Positions 21,594 through 28,570 of a stretch of DNA of 30,322 bases are shown here, one piece after another. Numbering within the stretch: position 1 is the stretch's first letter; each line of letters begins with the position of its first letter. The notes below the pieces were generated by a model. That model worked only from the letters and a program-made list of their open reading frames with translations, did not search any database and was not told where the DNA came from. Where the stretch lies: the NCBI GenBank assembly GCA_964577145.1, contig CAZNXM010000023.1, positions 1 through 30,322 of the forward strand, given 5' to 3'. Source of the DNA: MGIIa-K1 sp964577145 (GTDB lineage: Archaea; Thermoplasmatota; Poseidoniia; Poseidoniales; Poseidoniaceae). Made by a program: the position numbers and the translations under genes.

Positions 21594-22529
21594 ATGGTGG
21601 TCGTGTCCGGGAGCAACTCCCGCGCCCTCGCCCAAGACTTAGCCGATGAGTTGGGTTGGGGACATCACTCACTTGAGGTCCGAAGATTCCCGGATTCTGA
21701 AGGATATATCAGGATTCCAGATGATTCGATTACATCAGTCCGCAGCGAGCCAGTCATTCTAGTCTCAAACACATTCCCGGACTCAGGAATAGTGGAAACG
21801 CTACTCATGCTTGAAGCTCTAAACGACCTTCGCAAAGGCCGTACAGAAAACCTCAGAGAAATAGGGCCACAAAGTATGGACGACGTAGGCCCTGGGGTTC
21901 TTCTCGCCATACCTTACTTCGGATATTCGCGACAGGATAAGCGGTTCAATCCGGGTGAGGCAATCAGTGCACAAGCAATCGGACGTCTACTCTCGGCACA
22001 TTGTGATGGAATCATTGTTTTCGATCTTCATGCTCCTTCAGCTCTGGAAGATATGCCAGTACCAGTTGCATTCACATCTGCAATGCCAGAAATAGCAGCC
22101 CACCTTCAATCAACAATCGCTCCAGATTTCATCCTCTCACCGGATAAAGGTGCTATCGAAAGGGCGAGTGCTGTTGCTGAAGCAATTGGGTTACCATTTT
22201 CATATCTTGAAAAGACTCGGATTGATGCACATACCATCATTCACAAAGCAAAGAATCTCGATGTCGATGGCAAAATCGTTGCTATCGTCGATGATATGAT
22301 TGCAACCGGAGGTACAATCTGTAAGGCGGCGGATGCACTTCGCAAACAAGGTGCGAAGGAAGTTCATGCTGCTTGTACCCATGGATTATTCACTGGCGGA
22401 GCGATAAATAGGCTGGTTAGACATGTCGACGGAGTCCATGCTACGTCGTCATTAACCAACTCCCGGGCGGTCATTTCTGGCGGCCCCGCTCTGGCCCGTG
22501 GAGTGCGTGAGTTGCTCGCAGGCCTCTAA
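21594..22529 (+). CDS. prs: Ribose-phosphate pyrophosphokinase (PRPP synthetase)
   Basis: The 311-residue enzyme makes PRPP from ribose 5-phosphate and ATP for nucleotide, histidine and cofactor synthesis. Motifs are RRFPDSEGYIRI (30-41), the ATP-binding YFGYSRQDKRF (108-118), FDLHAPS (143-149) and the PRPP-binding loop VDDMIATGGT (232-241). About 18 residues more than usual (roughly 82-100) lie before the ATP-binding loop. ATG at 21594 is the natural start because MVVVSGSNS begins the first strand. The gene lies between tRNA-Ile and the ribosomal cluster. A short hairpin, GGCCT-CTAAAC-AGGCC (22521-22536), includes its TAA stop codon in the loop. Confidence 0.95.
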   Translation: MVVVSGSNSRALAQDLADELGWGHHSLEVRRFPDSEGYIRIPDDSITSVRSEPVILVSNTFPDSGIVETLLMLEALNDLRKGRTENLREIGPQSMDDVGPGVLLAIPYFGYSRQDKRFNPGEAISAQAIGRLLSAHCDGIIVFDLHAPSALEDMPVPVAFTSAMPEIAAHLQSTIAPDFILSPDKGAIERASAVAEAIGLPFSYLEKTRIDAHTIIHKAKNLDVDGKIVAIVDDMIATGGTICKAADALRKQGAKEVHAACTHGLFTGGAINRLVRHVDGVHATSSLTNSRAVISGGPALARGVRELLAGL

Positions 22530-22614
22530 ACAGGCCCCGTAGAGCCTATCCGTGGGGTTTATACTCGCGAGGCCGTGCGGAGCCTTGCTTCACATAAGCA
22601 TGAGAGTGATTTCA

Positions 22615-22986
22615 ATGAGTGCACACGTGTCTTTCGAAACCCCCAACGACGTCGCAGATAAGATCTACGAATTAGTTCAGGCAAACAATAACGGACGAAT
22701 GAAAAAAGGGTCTAATGAGGTGACCAAAGCAGCCGAGCGCGGTAATGCAAAGTTCATCATCATGGCAGAGGATGTTAATCCACCAGAACTACTGGCACAC
22801 ATCCCGCTAATCTGCGCTGAGAAGAATATCCCATTCGGATATGTTCCTTCCCAGGAATTCCTTGCTAAGGAAGCAGGAATGCCTGGTGGCGTAAAAACCG
22901 CTTCTCTAGCATTGATGGAAGTATCCAAAGGTGCACAAGAAAAGTTCAACGAAGTTGTTGAGATTGTAAAGGGTCTTTCCAGCTGA
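22615..22986 (+). CDS. rpl7ae: Ribosomal protein L7Ae
   Basis: The 123-residue protein binds kink-turns. It is a component of the large ribosomal subunit and, in archaea, of box C/D and H/ACA RNPs and RNase P. The RNA-binding signature KKGSNEVTKAAERGNAKFII (about 29-48) and MAEDVNPPELLAHIPLICAE are diagnostic; length matches archaeal L7Ae (about 120). I chose ATG at 22615 (MSAHVSFETP); an upstream in-frame ATG at 22600 would add five residues. It opens the conserved archaeal order L7Ae-S28e-L24e-Ndk-aIF5B, with only about 30 bases to S28e. Confidence 0.96.
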   Translation: MSAHVSFETPNDVADKIYELVQANNNGRMKKGSNEVTKAAERGNAKFIIMAEDVNPPELLAHIPLICAEKNIPFGYVPSQEFLAKEAGMPGGVKTASLALMEVSKGAQEKFNEVVEIVKGLSS

Positions 22987-22999
22987 TTCTAATCAACTG
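22980..22999 (+). promoter_or_regulatory. Stem-loop between L7Ae and S28e
   Basis: CAG-C-TGATT and AATCA-A-CTG can pair (8 base pairs with one internal mismatch) across the L7Ae stop codon (TGA, 22984-22986). The S28e ribosome-binding sequence GGAGGA follows about 5 bases later. It fits the recurring hairpin-before-ribosome-binding-site pattern but is less stable than the GC-rich examples. Confidence 0.35.
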
Positions 23000-23017
23000 A
23001 ATTCGGAGGAATAAGAA

Positions 23018-23242
23018 ATGTCTGAGGAACTCGGAGGATGGCCCGCAGAGGTTGTCGAAGTCGTTGGCCGTACTGGAATGACAGGAGAGGCTACACAAGT
23101 CAAGGTGCGTGTTAACGACGCACCAAACCCACGTGACGTGGGACGAATTATCACACGAAACGTCGTTGGACCTGTTAGGGTCGGCGATATTCTGATGCTG
23201 CGCGACACTGGTCGTGAAGCACGCAAACTCAACTACAGGTGA
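23018..23242 (+). CDS. rps28e: Ribosomal protein S28e
   Basis: This 74-residue OB-fold protein of the small subunit is found in archaea and eukaryotes. VVEVVGRTGMTGEATQVKVR and the invariant C-terminal GDILMLRDTGREARKL identify it; length is normal (about 70). The ATG has a strong GGAGG ribosome-binding site about 8 bases upstream. Its stop overlaps the region used to start L24e: only five bases separate TGA (23240-23242) from the next ATG. Confidence 0.97.
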   Translation: MSEELGGWPAEVVEVVGRTGMTGEATQVKVRVNDAPNPRDVGRIITRNVVGPVRVGDILMLRDTGREARKLNYR

Positions 23243-23247
23243 TCAAT

Positions 23248-23436
23248 ATGCCAGAACAAAGAATTTGCACATTTTCCGGCGAGGTTATCGAGCCGGGTAC
23301 TGGACTGATGTACATTCGCCGAGATGGAACCGTACAGTGGTTCGCAAATAGTAAGGCTCGCAAGAATGCAGTCAAGCTAAAGCGCAACTCTCGCAAGGTA
23401 AAGTGGACTCGTCACTACGTAAAGGGCGACGCTTGA
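23248..23436 (+). CDS. rpl24e: Ribosomal protein L24e, zinc-ligand-poor form
   Basis: The 62-residue large-subunit protein is identified by the L24e pattern IEPGTGLMYIRRDGTVQWF followed by KLKRNSRKVKWT. Archaeal L24e normally binds zinc through four cysteines (CxxC near the N terminus and FCSSKC in the middle). Here the first pair reads CTFS and the second FANSKA, so only Cys7 remains. The C-x-F-S-G sequence and KRNxRxxxWT resemble eukaryotic eL24, which also lacks the full set. The start is ATG at 23248 (MPEQRIC); an alternative start at 23239 lies inside the S28e stop region and is less likely. Confidence 0.94.
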   Translation: MPEQRICTFSGEVIEPGTGLMYIRRDGTVQWFANSKARKNAVKLKRNSRKVKWTRHYVKGDA

Positions 23437-23439
23437 GAC

Positions 23440-23481
23440 CCCTTTTGAGCACCTTCTCTCAATCGCTGCGCTCAAATAGGG
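23440..23481 (+). promoter_or_regulatory. Long imperfect stem-loop between L24e and ndk
   Basis: CCCTTTTGAGC (23440-23450) pairs with GCTCAAATAGGG (23470-23481) with one unpaired base, leaving a loop of about 19 bases. It begins 4 bases after the L24e stop and ends about 30 bases before the ndk ATG. It may be a transcript end or processing site rather than a translation element, because it is farther from the start than the others. Confidence 0.4.
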
Positions 23482-23512
23482 CGTGCCGGTCGGCAACATT
23501 GGTGGAATTGTC

Positions 23513-23959
23513 ATGGAGACTACCTACGTTATGGTAAAGCCCGATGGTGTGCAACGCGGATTGGTTGGAGAAATCATTCAGAGATTTGAGCAAAAGGGAC
23601 TGCAGTTAGTTGGCCTAAAGCAGGTTATTGCTAGCGAAGATATTGCAAGAGAGCACTATGCAGTTCATGCAGAGAGACCTTTCTTTCCTGGATTAATCAA
23701 ATTCGTAACCAGCGGGCCTGTAGTATGTATGGCATGGAGAGGTCGCGATGCAATCAGTGTTGCTCGCAATCTAATCGGTCCAACCAATGGTCGCGAGGCC
23801 GCACCCGGAACAATCCGCGGTGACTTTGGAATGGATATCGGTTACAATATGATTCATGGATCTGATGCGGCTGAAACCGCTGAATTTGAACTTGGACTCT
23901 GGTTCCCAGAGGGCGTCAATGAGTGGACAATGGACTCTCAAGGATGGGTCTACGAGTGA
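23513..23959 (+). CDS. ndk: Nucleoside diphosphate kinase
   Basis: The 148-residue enzyme exchanges the gamma-phosphate between NTPs and NDPs. It has the N-terminal TYVMVKPDGVQRGLVGEI, the RPFF segment (55-58) and the active-site NMIHGSD with His115 as the phosphorylated residue, then AEFELGLWFPEG. Length and motifs are those of typical Ndk (about 150). The ATG at 23513 gives the standard N terminus; an upstream extension (MPVGNIGGIV) has no family match. It sits in the conserved archaeal ribosomal cluster just before aIF5B. Confidence 0.97.
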   Translation: METTYVMVKPDGVQRGLVGEIIQRFEQKGLQLVGLKQVIASEDIAREHYAVHAERPFFPGLIKFVTSGPVVCMAWRGRDAISVARNLIGPTNGREAAPGTIRGDFGMDIGYNMIHGSDAAETAEFELGLWFPEGVNEWTMDSQGWVYE

Positions 23960-23967
23960 ATCGTAGT

Positions 23968-23996
23968 CCAATTGCATTTTTAGAAAAACCAATTGG
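23968..23996 (+). promoter_or_regulatory. Stem-loop directly before the aIF5B ribosome-binding site
   Basis: CCAATTG (23968-23974) pairs perfectly with CAATTGG (23990-23996), and inside it a T run pairs with an A run (TTTTT-AG-AAAAA). The 3' arm runs straight into GGGGG, the ribosome-binding sequence, and the ATG is at 24007. It begins 8 bases after the ndk stop. Confidence 0.5.
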
Positions 23997-24006
23997 GGGA
24001 TAAGAT

Positions 24007-25845
24007 ATGTCTGAGGAGGCTCCTGAACAGGAAAGCCCCTCCGATGAAGAGGTTATCGAACTCGGTTGGGCTCGTCAACCAATCGTCAGCGTTCTTGGCC
24101 ATGTCGACCATGGTAAAACCAGCGTACTCGATCACTTCCGCTCTCTTGGGCTAGAACGCCAGGCCAGCGTGATGGCAAGAGAAGCCGGTGGAATAACTCA
24201 GCATATTGGTGCTACTGAAGTTCCAGCGAAAATTCTCAATGATACTTGCGCCCCAATGATGGGAGGTAAGACGTTTAATTCGCCAGGGTTGCTCTTTATC
24301 GACACTCCTGGTCACCAATCTTTCACTAGTTTGCGAAGCCGTGGTGGTGCGTTAGCAGATATCGCAATACTCGTGGTCGACATAATGGAAGGCTTGCAAC
24401 CGCAGACTATTGAGAGTCTTCGAATTCTACGTGAAAAGAAAACGCCTTTCGTTGTAGCAGCTAACAAAGTGGACCGCATTCACGGTTGGTATACCGAGCG
24501 TGGACGCTCTTTCATCGAATCGTGGTCTGAACAGAGGACAGATGTTCAACAACTCTTTGAGGAGAGATATTGGAAATTATTAGGTCAATTTAGCGAACAC
24601 GGATTCAATATCGAACGCTATGACAAGATTACTGATTTCAAATCAAATTTGGCATTAGTCCCTTGTTCTGCTAAGGACGGGGAAGGTCTTCAAGACCTAT
24701 TGACCGTAACTGTGGGGCTCGCAGAAAGATTCCTCGAAGAGCGACTTCGTGACACCCTCGGGCCAGGAGAAGGTACTGTTCTTGAAATGAAAGATGAAGT
24801 CGGGCTTGGAAAAACAATCGATGTCATTCTAAATCGTGGAGAACTCAATGTGGGCGATACCATTACACTGGTAAGTCCAGATGGGCCATTCACTACTCAC
24901 ATCAAAGGCATGCGAAGACCGAGGGGTATGAGTGAGATGCGTGATGCAGGCGATCGCTGGGAGTCCGTCGAACACGCTATCGCTGCATGCGGCCTCAAAA
25001 TCGTGGCACCGGGTTTGGAGAATGTCCTAGCGGGCACAACTCTACGCCAAACAAATGAGCCTTCTGAAGCTGCTGCTGCTGCGATAGAGGCTCGTAAAGA
25101 AGCGAGTATTTCTGTTGAATTGGCTGAAGAGGGAATCACCATCAAAGCGGATACTATTGGAGGACTCGAGGCCCTTGCATTTGAACTCGATAAAATGGAA
25201 ATCCCAATTCGCATGGCTACAATCGGTCCTGTGAACAAGCGCGATATTCTGTCTGCTCAATCTGCTGGAAATCCTCTTGACCAAGTAATCTTAGGTTTTG
25301 CAACCAAAGCAAATGTTGAGGTCGCATCCAAACTTGAAGGCGAGGATGCTGAAGTCAAATTCATCGCTTCTGAAATCATCTACCGTATTCTTGAAGAATT
25401 CGAAGAATGGCGGATTTCAACCAAAGAAGCCATGGATGCAGCAGAAAGAGAGAATCTCGTTTATCCTGGACGTCTACTCTATCTCCAAGATCATACCTTC
25501 CGAAATAAGGGCCCTGCAATTGTTGGCATGCGCGTCATTGGAGGAAGGGTACATGTCGGCCAGAAAATCATGAAAACCGATGGTACTCCGGTTGGACAAA
25601 TTCGAAGCCTTCGAACTCGAGGCAGTGATGAAGTGAGAGAAGGTCACCAAGGTGAAGAGCTCGCCGTTGCAGTAATGGGACCTACAGTTGGGAGGCATAT
25701 CGAAGAGGGTGACGAATTCTTTGTAGATGTACCAAGTAGTCATGCAAAGCGGCTTAGAAAACTCGAATTAACCCCTATCGAGGAAGAAATTCTAGACGAA
25801 ATCACCCGCCTACACAGGCAGAGTGACCACTTCTGGGGTCGCTAA
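24007..25845 (+). CDS. infB: Translation initiation factor aIF5B (IF2 homologue)
   Basis: This 612-residue GTPase promotes subunit joining and initiator tRNA placement. The G domain has G1 GHVDHGKT (31-38), G3 DTPGH (about 99-103) and G4 NKVD. The aIF5B signatures QHIGATEVP, VDIMEGLQPQTIESL and SLRTRGSDEV are present, and domains II-IV complete the protein. The length agrees with archaeal aIF5B (about 590-610) and no intein is present. The acidic N-terminal extension (SEEAPEQESPSDEE) is short. A strong GGGGGA ribosome-binding sequence precedes the ATG. It closes the translation cluster; the MoxR gene follows after 99 bases. Confidence 0.97.
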   Translation: MSEEAPEQESPSDEEVIELGWARQPIVSVLGHVDHGKTSVLDHFRSLGLERQASVMAREAGGITQHIGATEVPAKILNDTCAPMMGGKTFNSPGLLFIDTPGHQSFTSLRSRGGALADIAILVVDIMEGLQPQTIESLRILREKKTPFVVAANKVDRIHGWYTERGRSFIESWSEQRTDVQQLFEERYWKLLGQFSEHGFNIERYDKITDFKSNLALVPCSAKDGEGLQDLLTVTVGLAERFLEERLRDTLGPGEGTVLEMKDEVGLGKTIDVILNRGELNVGDTITLVSPDGPFTTHIKGMRRPRGMSEMRDAGDRWESVEHAIAACGLKIVAPGLENVLAGTTLRQTNEPSEAAAAAIEARKEASISVELAEEGITIKADTIGGLEALAFELDKMEIPIRMATIGPVNKRDILSAQSAGNPLDQVILGFATKANVEVASKLEGEDAEVKFIASEIIYRILEEFEEWRISTKEAMDAAERENLVYPGRLLYLQDHTFRNKGPAIVGMRVIGGRVHVGQKIMKTDGTPVGQIRSLRTRGSDEVREGHQGEELAVAVMGPTVGRHIEEGDEFFVDVPSSHAKRLRKLELTPIEEEILDEITRLHRQSDHFWGR

Positions 25846-25910
25846 GTAAAACGCTGTACGTCGCGATACTGGACGACTTGAATACGCAATACCTTGAAGT
25901 ATGGAAGTTC

Positions 25911-25931
25911 GTGGTTCCCCCTTTGTACCAC
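25911..25931 (+). promoter_or_regulatory. Short stem-loop before the MoxR gene
   Basis: GTGGT and ACCAC pair across an 11-base loop rich in C and T. The ribosome-binding-like GAGGG follows at once (25934-25938) and the ATG is at 25945. The stem is only 5 base pairs; it is listed because its position matches the pattern at other genes. Confidence 0.3.
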
Positions 25932-25944
25932 TGAGGGTTTAGCC

Positions 25945-26952
25945 ATGAATGCAGGATTCCAAGCAGGAGCCCAAGCCGGTGACCACCGCACAAAAGACTT
26001 GATTGCTACAGTTAGCGCCATCGCAAATTCGTTGATGGGTGAAGTCTCCAAGGTTATTATCGGTAAGAATGAAAATCTACGAAGAGTCTCTGTTGGAATC
26101 CTTTCTAATGGAAACATGTTGCTAGAAGATTTCCCAGGATTAGCAAAGACATTGCTCGCCAATACTTTTGCCCGTGCACTCGGTTGTAAATTCAAGCGTG
26201 TTCAATTCACTCCTGATCTACTGCCCTCTGATATCATGGGGACTTACATGTATGACCAGAAAACCGGTGATTTCAAATTACGTGCAGGTCCTCTTTTCGC
26301 AAACATTCTGCTCGCTGACGAGATTAACCGTGCACCACCTAAGACCCAAGCAGCATTGCTTGAGGCTATGGAAGAGAAGCAAGTTACCATCGAAGGTATC
26401 ACTCACAAATTACCTGCACCTTTCGTGGTTCTAGCAACACAGAACCCGATTGAGCAGGAAGGTGTCTATCCGCTCCCAGAAGCACAGATGGACCGTTTCC
26501 TGATGAAGATGAGTATGGGATACCCTGACCGTGCAGAAGAGAAGGCTATTCTTGCTCGCCGAAAGTTACGTGGAAAGGATGGGCACGATGTCGAGCAGAT
26601 TACTTCACCAAAGAAGGTCGTAGCAATGCAAAAGGCTCTCGAAACTGTACATGTTGATCCTGCAATCCTATCCTACATCGTCGAAATTGTTCAGCGTACT
26701 CGTGAAGACCACAGAGTGGTCAACGGTGCATCGCCTCGTGGTAGCCAGAACTTGTTCAAGTCCGGTCGTGCTGCTGCTGCAATCGATGGTAGAGACTATG
26801 TTATCCCAGATGACATCAAAGGCATCGCACTACAGATTCTCAGCCACAGGATTGTCATGAAACCTGAAGCAAAGATTCGTGGAATTACTGGTATGCACAT
26901 CGTTCGCAAGATTCTTTCCGAAGTTCCAGTTCCTGTAATCCAACAGGGATGA
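25945..26952 (+). CDS. MoxR family AAA+ ATPase
   Basis: The 335-residue MoxR-type ATPase belongs to a chaperone family that usually works with von Willebrand factor A proteins to mature enzymes or cell-surface complexes. It has the Walker A loop EDFPGLAKTLLA (61-72, the usual MoxR form), FTPDLLPSDIMGT (88-100), Walker B LLADEINRAPPKTQAALLEAM (122-142), sensor 1 LATQNPIEQEGVYPLPEAQMD and the lid-domain segment GASPRGSQNL. MNAGFQAGAQ is the preferred start; an upstream start at 25894 has no support. No vWA gene or DUF58 partner is next to it: ParA follows. Confidence 0.93.
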   Translation: MNAGFQAGAQAGDHRTKDLIATVSAIANSLMGEVSKVIIGKNENLRRVSVGILSNGNMLLEDFPGLAKTLLANTFARALGCKFKRVQFTPDLLPSDIMGTYMYDQKTGDFKLRAGPLFANILLADEINRAPPKTQAALLEAMEEKQVTIEGITHKLPAPFVVLATQNPIEQEGVYPLPEAQMDRFLMKMSMGYPDRAEEKAILARRKLRGKDGHDVEQITSPKKVVAMQKALETVHVDPAILSYIVEIVQRTREDHRVVNGASPRGSQNLFKSGRAAAAIDGRDYVIPDDIKGIALQILSHRIVMKPEAKIRGITGMHIVRKILSEVPVPVIQQG

Positions 26953-26992
26953 AATGCACTTCGGCAATGCCAAGATTGACAGAGGAGTGACA

Positions 26993-27013
26993 CCCTCGTT
27001 GTAGTATCGAGGG
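26993..27013 (+). promoter_or_regulatory. Stem-loop before parA
   Basis: CCCTCG pairs perfectly with CGAGGG around a 9-base loop, and the G-rich ribosome-binding sequence GGGAGGGA runs on from the 3' arm to the ATG at 27026. The order is again hairpin, ribosome-binding site, start. Confidence 0.45.
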
Positions 27014-27025
27014 GGAGGGAGAACC

Positions 27026-27991
27026 ATGAATCCGTACAAGATGGTCGTCGCAGTAGCCAATCAGAAGGGCGGTTGTGCAAAGACCACAACTGCGGTAAAC
27101 TTGGCTGCTGCTCTTGCAAAGGGCTCCAAGAAGCATAAGTTGCCCCCTGCTAAAGTTCTGCTAATCGACCTCGACCCCCAAGGCAATTGCGCTACTTCAT
27201 TCGGTGTTGAAAAGAAAAGAATTCGCAAAACTGCATACGACTTATTGGTAAATGATAGCGGGGAAGAACTACCCCTTATGGAAGAATATCTGATCTCCCC
27301 ACAAGACTTGACGCATTCGATGCGCAGAGCTTGGTCGAAGCGAATGGGTTCCGATAGAGTCCCTTCTGACCTTGGAATAGATAATCTGTGGCTCTTACCT
27401 AGCGATATCCACCTTTCGGGGGCTGAAATTGAACTAAGTCACCGTATTGGAAGAGAAACTCGACTGAGAGAGGCTCTTGCACCAATTATCGACAAATTCG
27501 ACCATATCATTATCGATACGCCACCTTCATTGGGGCTACTTTCAATCAATGCTCTATGTGCTGCTAATTGGGTTTTCATTCCTGTACAGGCAGAATATTA
27601 CGCACTCGAAGGTTTCAGTATGCTGATGAATTCAGTGAAGATGATTCAGAAGCGAATAAATCGAAATCTGAAAATTTTTGGTGTTGCAATGACGATGGTA
27701 GACTCAAGGTCCAAACTTTCAATGCATGTTTGCGATGAAGTCGCTGCAAAAATTCCGAATAAATTGTTCAAAACCCCGATTAGGCGCTTGGCCAAAGTTG
27801 CCGAAGCCGCATGGACTGGAGCGCCAACTGTCATCCTGAATCGGCCTAGCAATAGTGGTGCTGGAGCAGGGAGTAGAGAGTATTGGTCACTAGCACGAGA
27901 ATTCCATCTGCGCGTCCTGGAAATGCGACGAGAATATGGCGTGAGTGAACATCCGCGGCTCTTGTTGGAAAAACAAGGCCGCGCGATTTAA
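27026..27991 (+). CDS. parA: ParA/Soj-type partition ATPase
   Basis: This 321-residue deviant-Walker ATPase probably acts in chromosome or plasmid segregation by forming ATP-dependent DNA-bound gradients. The deviant Walker A is KGGCAKTT (14-21, with signature Lys15 ahead of the P-loop Lys), Walker A' is LLIDLDPQGNCATSFG and Walker B is HIIIDTPPSLG. QAEYYALEGFSMLM is typical of ParA rather than MinD. An insertion of about 30 residues around 85-115 separates the first two motifs from the rest. The ATG at 27026 has a strong ribosome-binding site. No ParB with a CTP-binding fold is adjacent; instead a small ribbon-helix-helix gene follows, recalling SegAB. Confidence 0.92.
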   Translation: MNPYKMVVAVANQKGGCAKTTTAVNLAAALAKGSKKHKLPPAKVLLIDLDPQGNCATSFGVEKKRIRKTAYDLLVNDSGEELPLMEEYLISPQDLTHSMRRAWSKRMGSDRVPSDLGIDNLWLLPSDIHLSGAEIELSHRIGRETRLREALAPIIDKFDHIIIDTPPSLGLLSINALCAANWVFIPVQAEYYALEGFSMLMNSVKMIQKRINRNLKIFGVAMTMVDSRSKLSMHVCDEVAAKIPNKLFKTPIRRLAKVAEAAWTGAPTVILNRPSNSGAGAGSREYWSLAREFHLRVLEMRREYGVSEHPRLLLEKQGRAI

Positions 27992-27992
27992 T

Positions 27993-28025
27993 GATGGAGA
28001 AAAACACCCTTTGGGTGATTCCATC
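27993..28025 (+). promoter_or_regulatory. Two-tier stem-loop after parA
   Basis: An outer pairing GATGGA (27993-27998) with TCCATC (28020-28025) surrounds an inner hairpin CACCC-TTT-GGGTG (28005-28017). It starts 1 base after the parA stop and lies 56 bases before the next start, so it may mark a transcript end or processing point rather than control translation of the next gene. Confidence 0.45.
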
Positions 28026-28081
28026 ACGCGAGGACTTCAAGTAGTCAACATGGGCGAAGCAGGGGCATGACTGGAGAAGGA

Positions 28082-28309
28082 ATGACCTCCGTAAGCGTGA
28101 GTTACGAGATGCGCCGCCAACTGAACACCATCCGAACTATGGATGGATATCGCAGTATCGATGCACTTTTGGCGGATTTAGTTCGAGAACATAAGCTTGC
28201 AAAAATGAATGGGGAGTTGGATAAACTCCGGACCCATGTCAAGGAAATTGCCGATGTAAATGCTGATCATTTGGTTGAGCGTTTGAATCTAGCACCATTC
28301 AAGGTCTGA
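28082..28309 (+). CDS. Small ribbon-helix-helix DNA-binding protein
   Basis: The 75-residue protein looks like a ribbon-helix-helix (CopG/Arc-type) protein: alternating beta-strand residues SVSVSY, helix A EMRRQLNTIRTM, a turn DGYRS, helix B SIDALLADLVREH, then a charged, probably coiled-coil tail. Such proteins bind DNA as dimers. I chose ATG at 28082 (MTSVSVSYEM) because GGAGAAGGA lies immediately upstream and the strand begins at once; an ATG at 28067 would add five residues. As the partner next to ParA it could be a centromere-binding protein, like SegB in Sulfolobus; alternatively, with the following gene, it could derive from an antitoxin pair. The RHH fold is read from pattern, not from a search. 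Confidence 0.6.
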   Translation: MTSVSVSYEMRRQLNTIRTMDGYRSIDALLADLVREHKLAKMNGELDKLRTHVKEIADVNADHLVERLNLAPFKV

Positions 28310-28318
28310 GGTGGAAAA

Positions 28319-28570
28319 ATGGACTGGCGCCCGAATGGTTATCTTTTCAGTACCCCCGATTTGGTACGTGCGATTTTCAATAGTGAAGGGCCTGAATCCA
28401 TGTTACTATCAAAAGCCGCTTGTGGAGATGTTGAAATTTTTGCAAGTCCGTTAAGTTGGAATGCAGTTCTTTGGCTAATTATGTCCACGCTCAAAGTAAA
28501 TGGACAACCGGTTTACAGTGGCTCGGAACTCGGTACTCTCAAAGAGAGTCTACCAATCGTTTTCCGTTGA
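28319..28570 (+). CDS. Unknown 83-residue protein, possibly PIN-domain remnant
   Basis: I do not recognise this protein with confidence. Its ATG at 28319 follows GAGGTGGA and lies 9 bases after the RHH gene stop, so the two are probably co-translated. The order YLFSTPDLVRAIFNSEGP...LLSKAACGDVEIFASPLSWNAVLW resembles the first half of a PIN nuclease (strand, helix, then a strand before SPxxxNE), but the first catalytic Asp would be replaced (STPDL for DTNVL) and the second half is missing. It may be a degenerate VapC-like remnant or an unrelated small partner of ParA. Its stop codon abuts the stop of the convergent gene. Confidence 0.5.
   Translation: MDWRPNGYLFSTPDLVRAIFNSEGPESMLLSKAACGDVEIFASPLSWNAVLWLIMSTLKVNGQPVYSGSELGTLKESLPIVFR

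Noticed and set aside
25842..26195. Minus-strand open frame opposite the MoxR start
   Set aside because: It is antisense to a complete MoxR ATPase and shows no domain or start signal.
6171..28025. Start-proximal hairpins as ordinary intrinsic terminators
   Set aside because: Most lack a following U tract, several overlap the next start codon, and archaeal termination relies mainly on oligo-T rather than GC hairpins.
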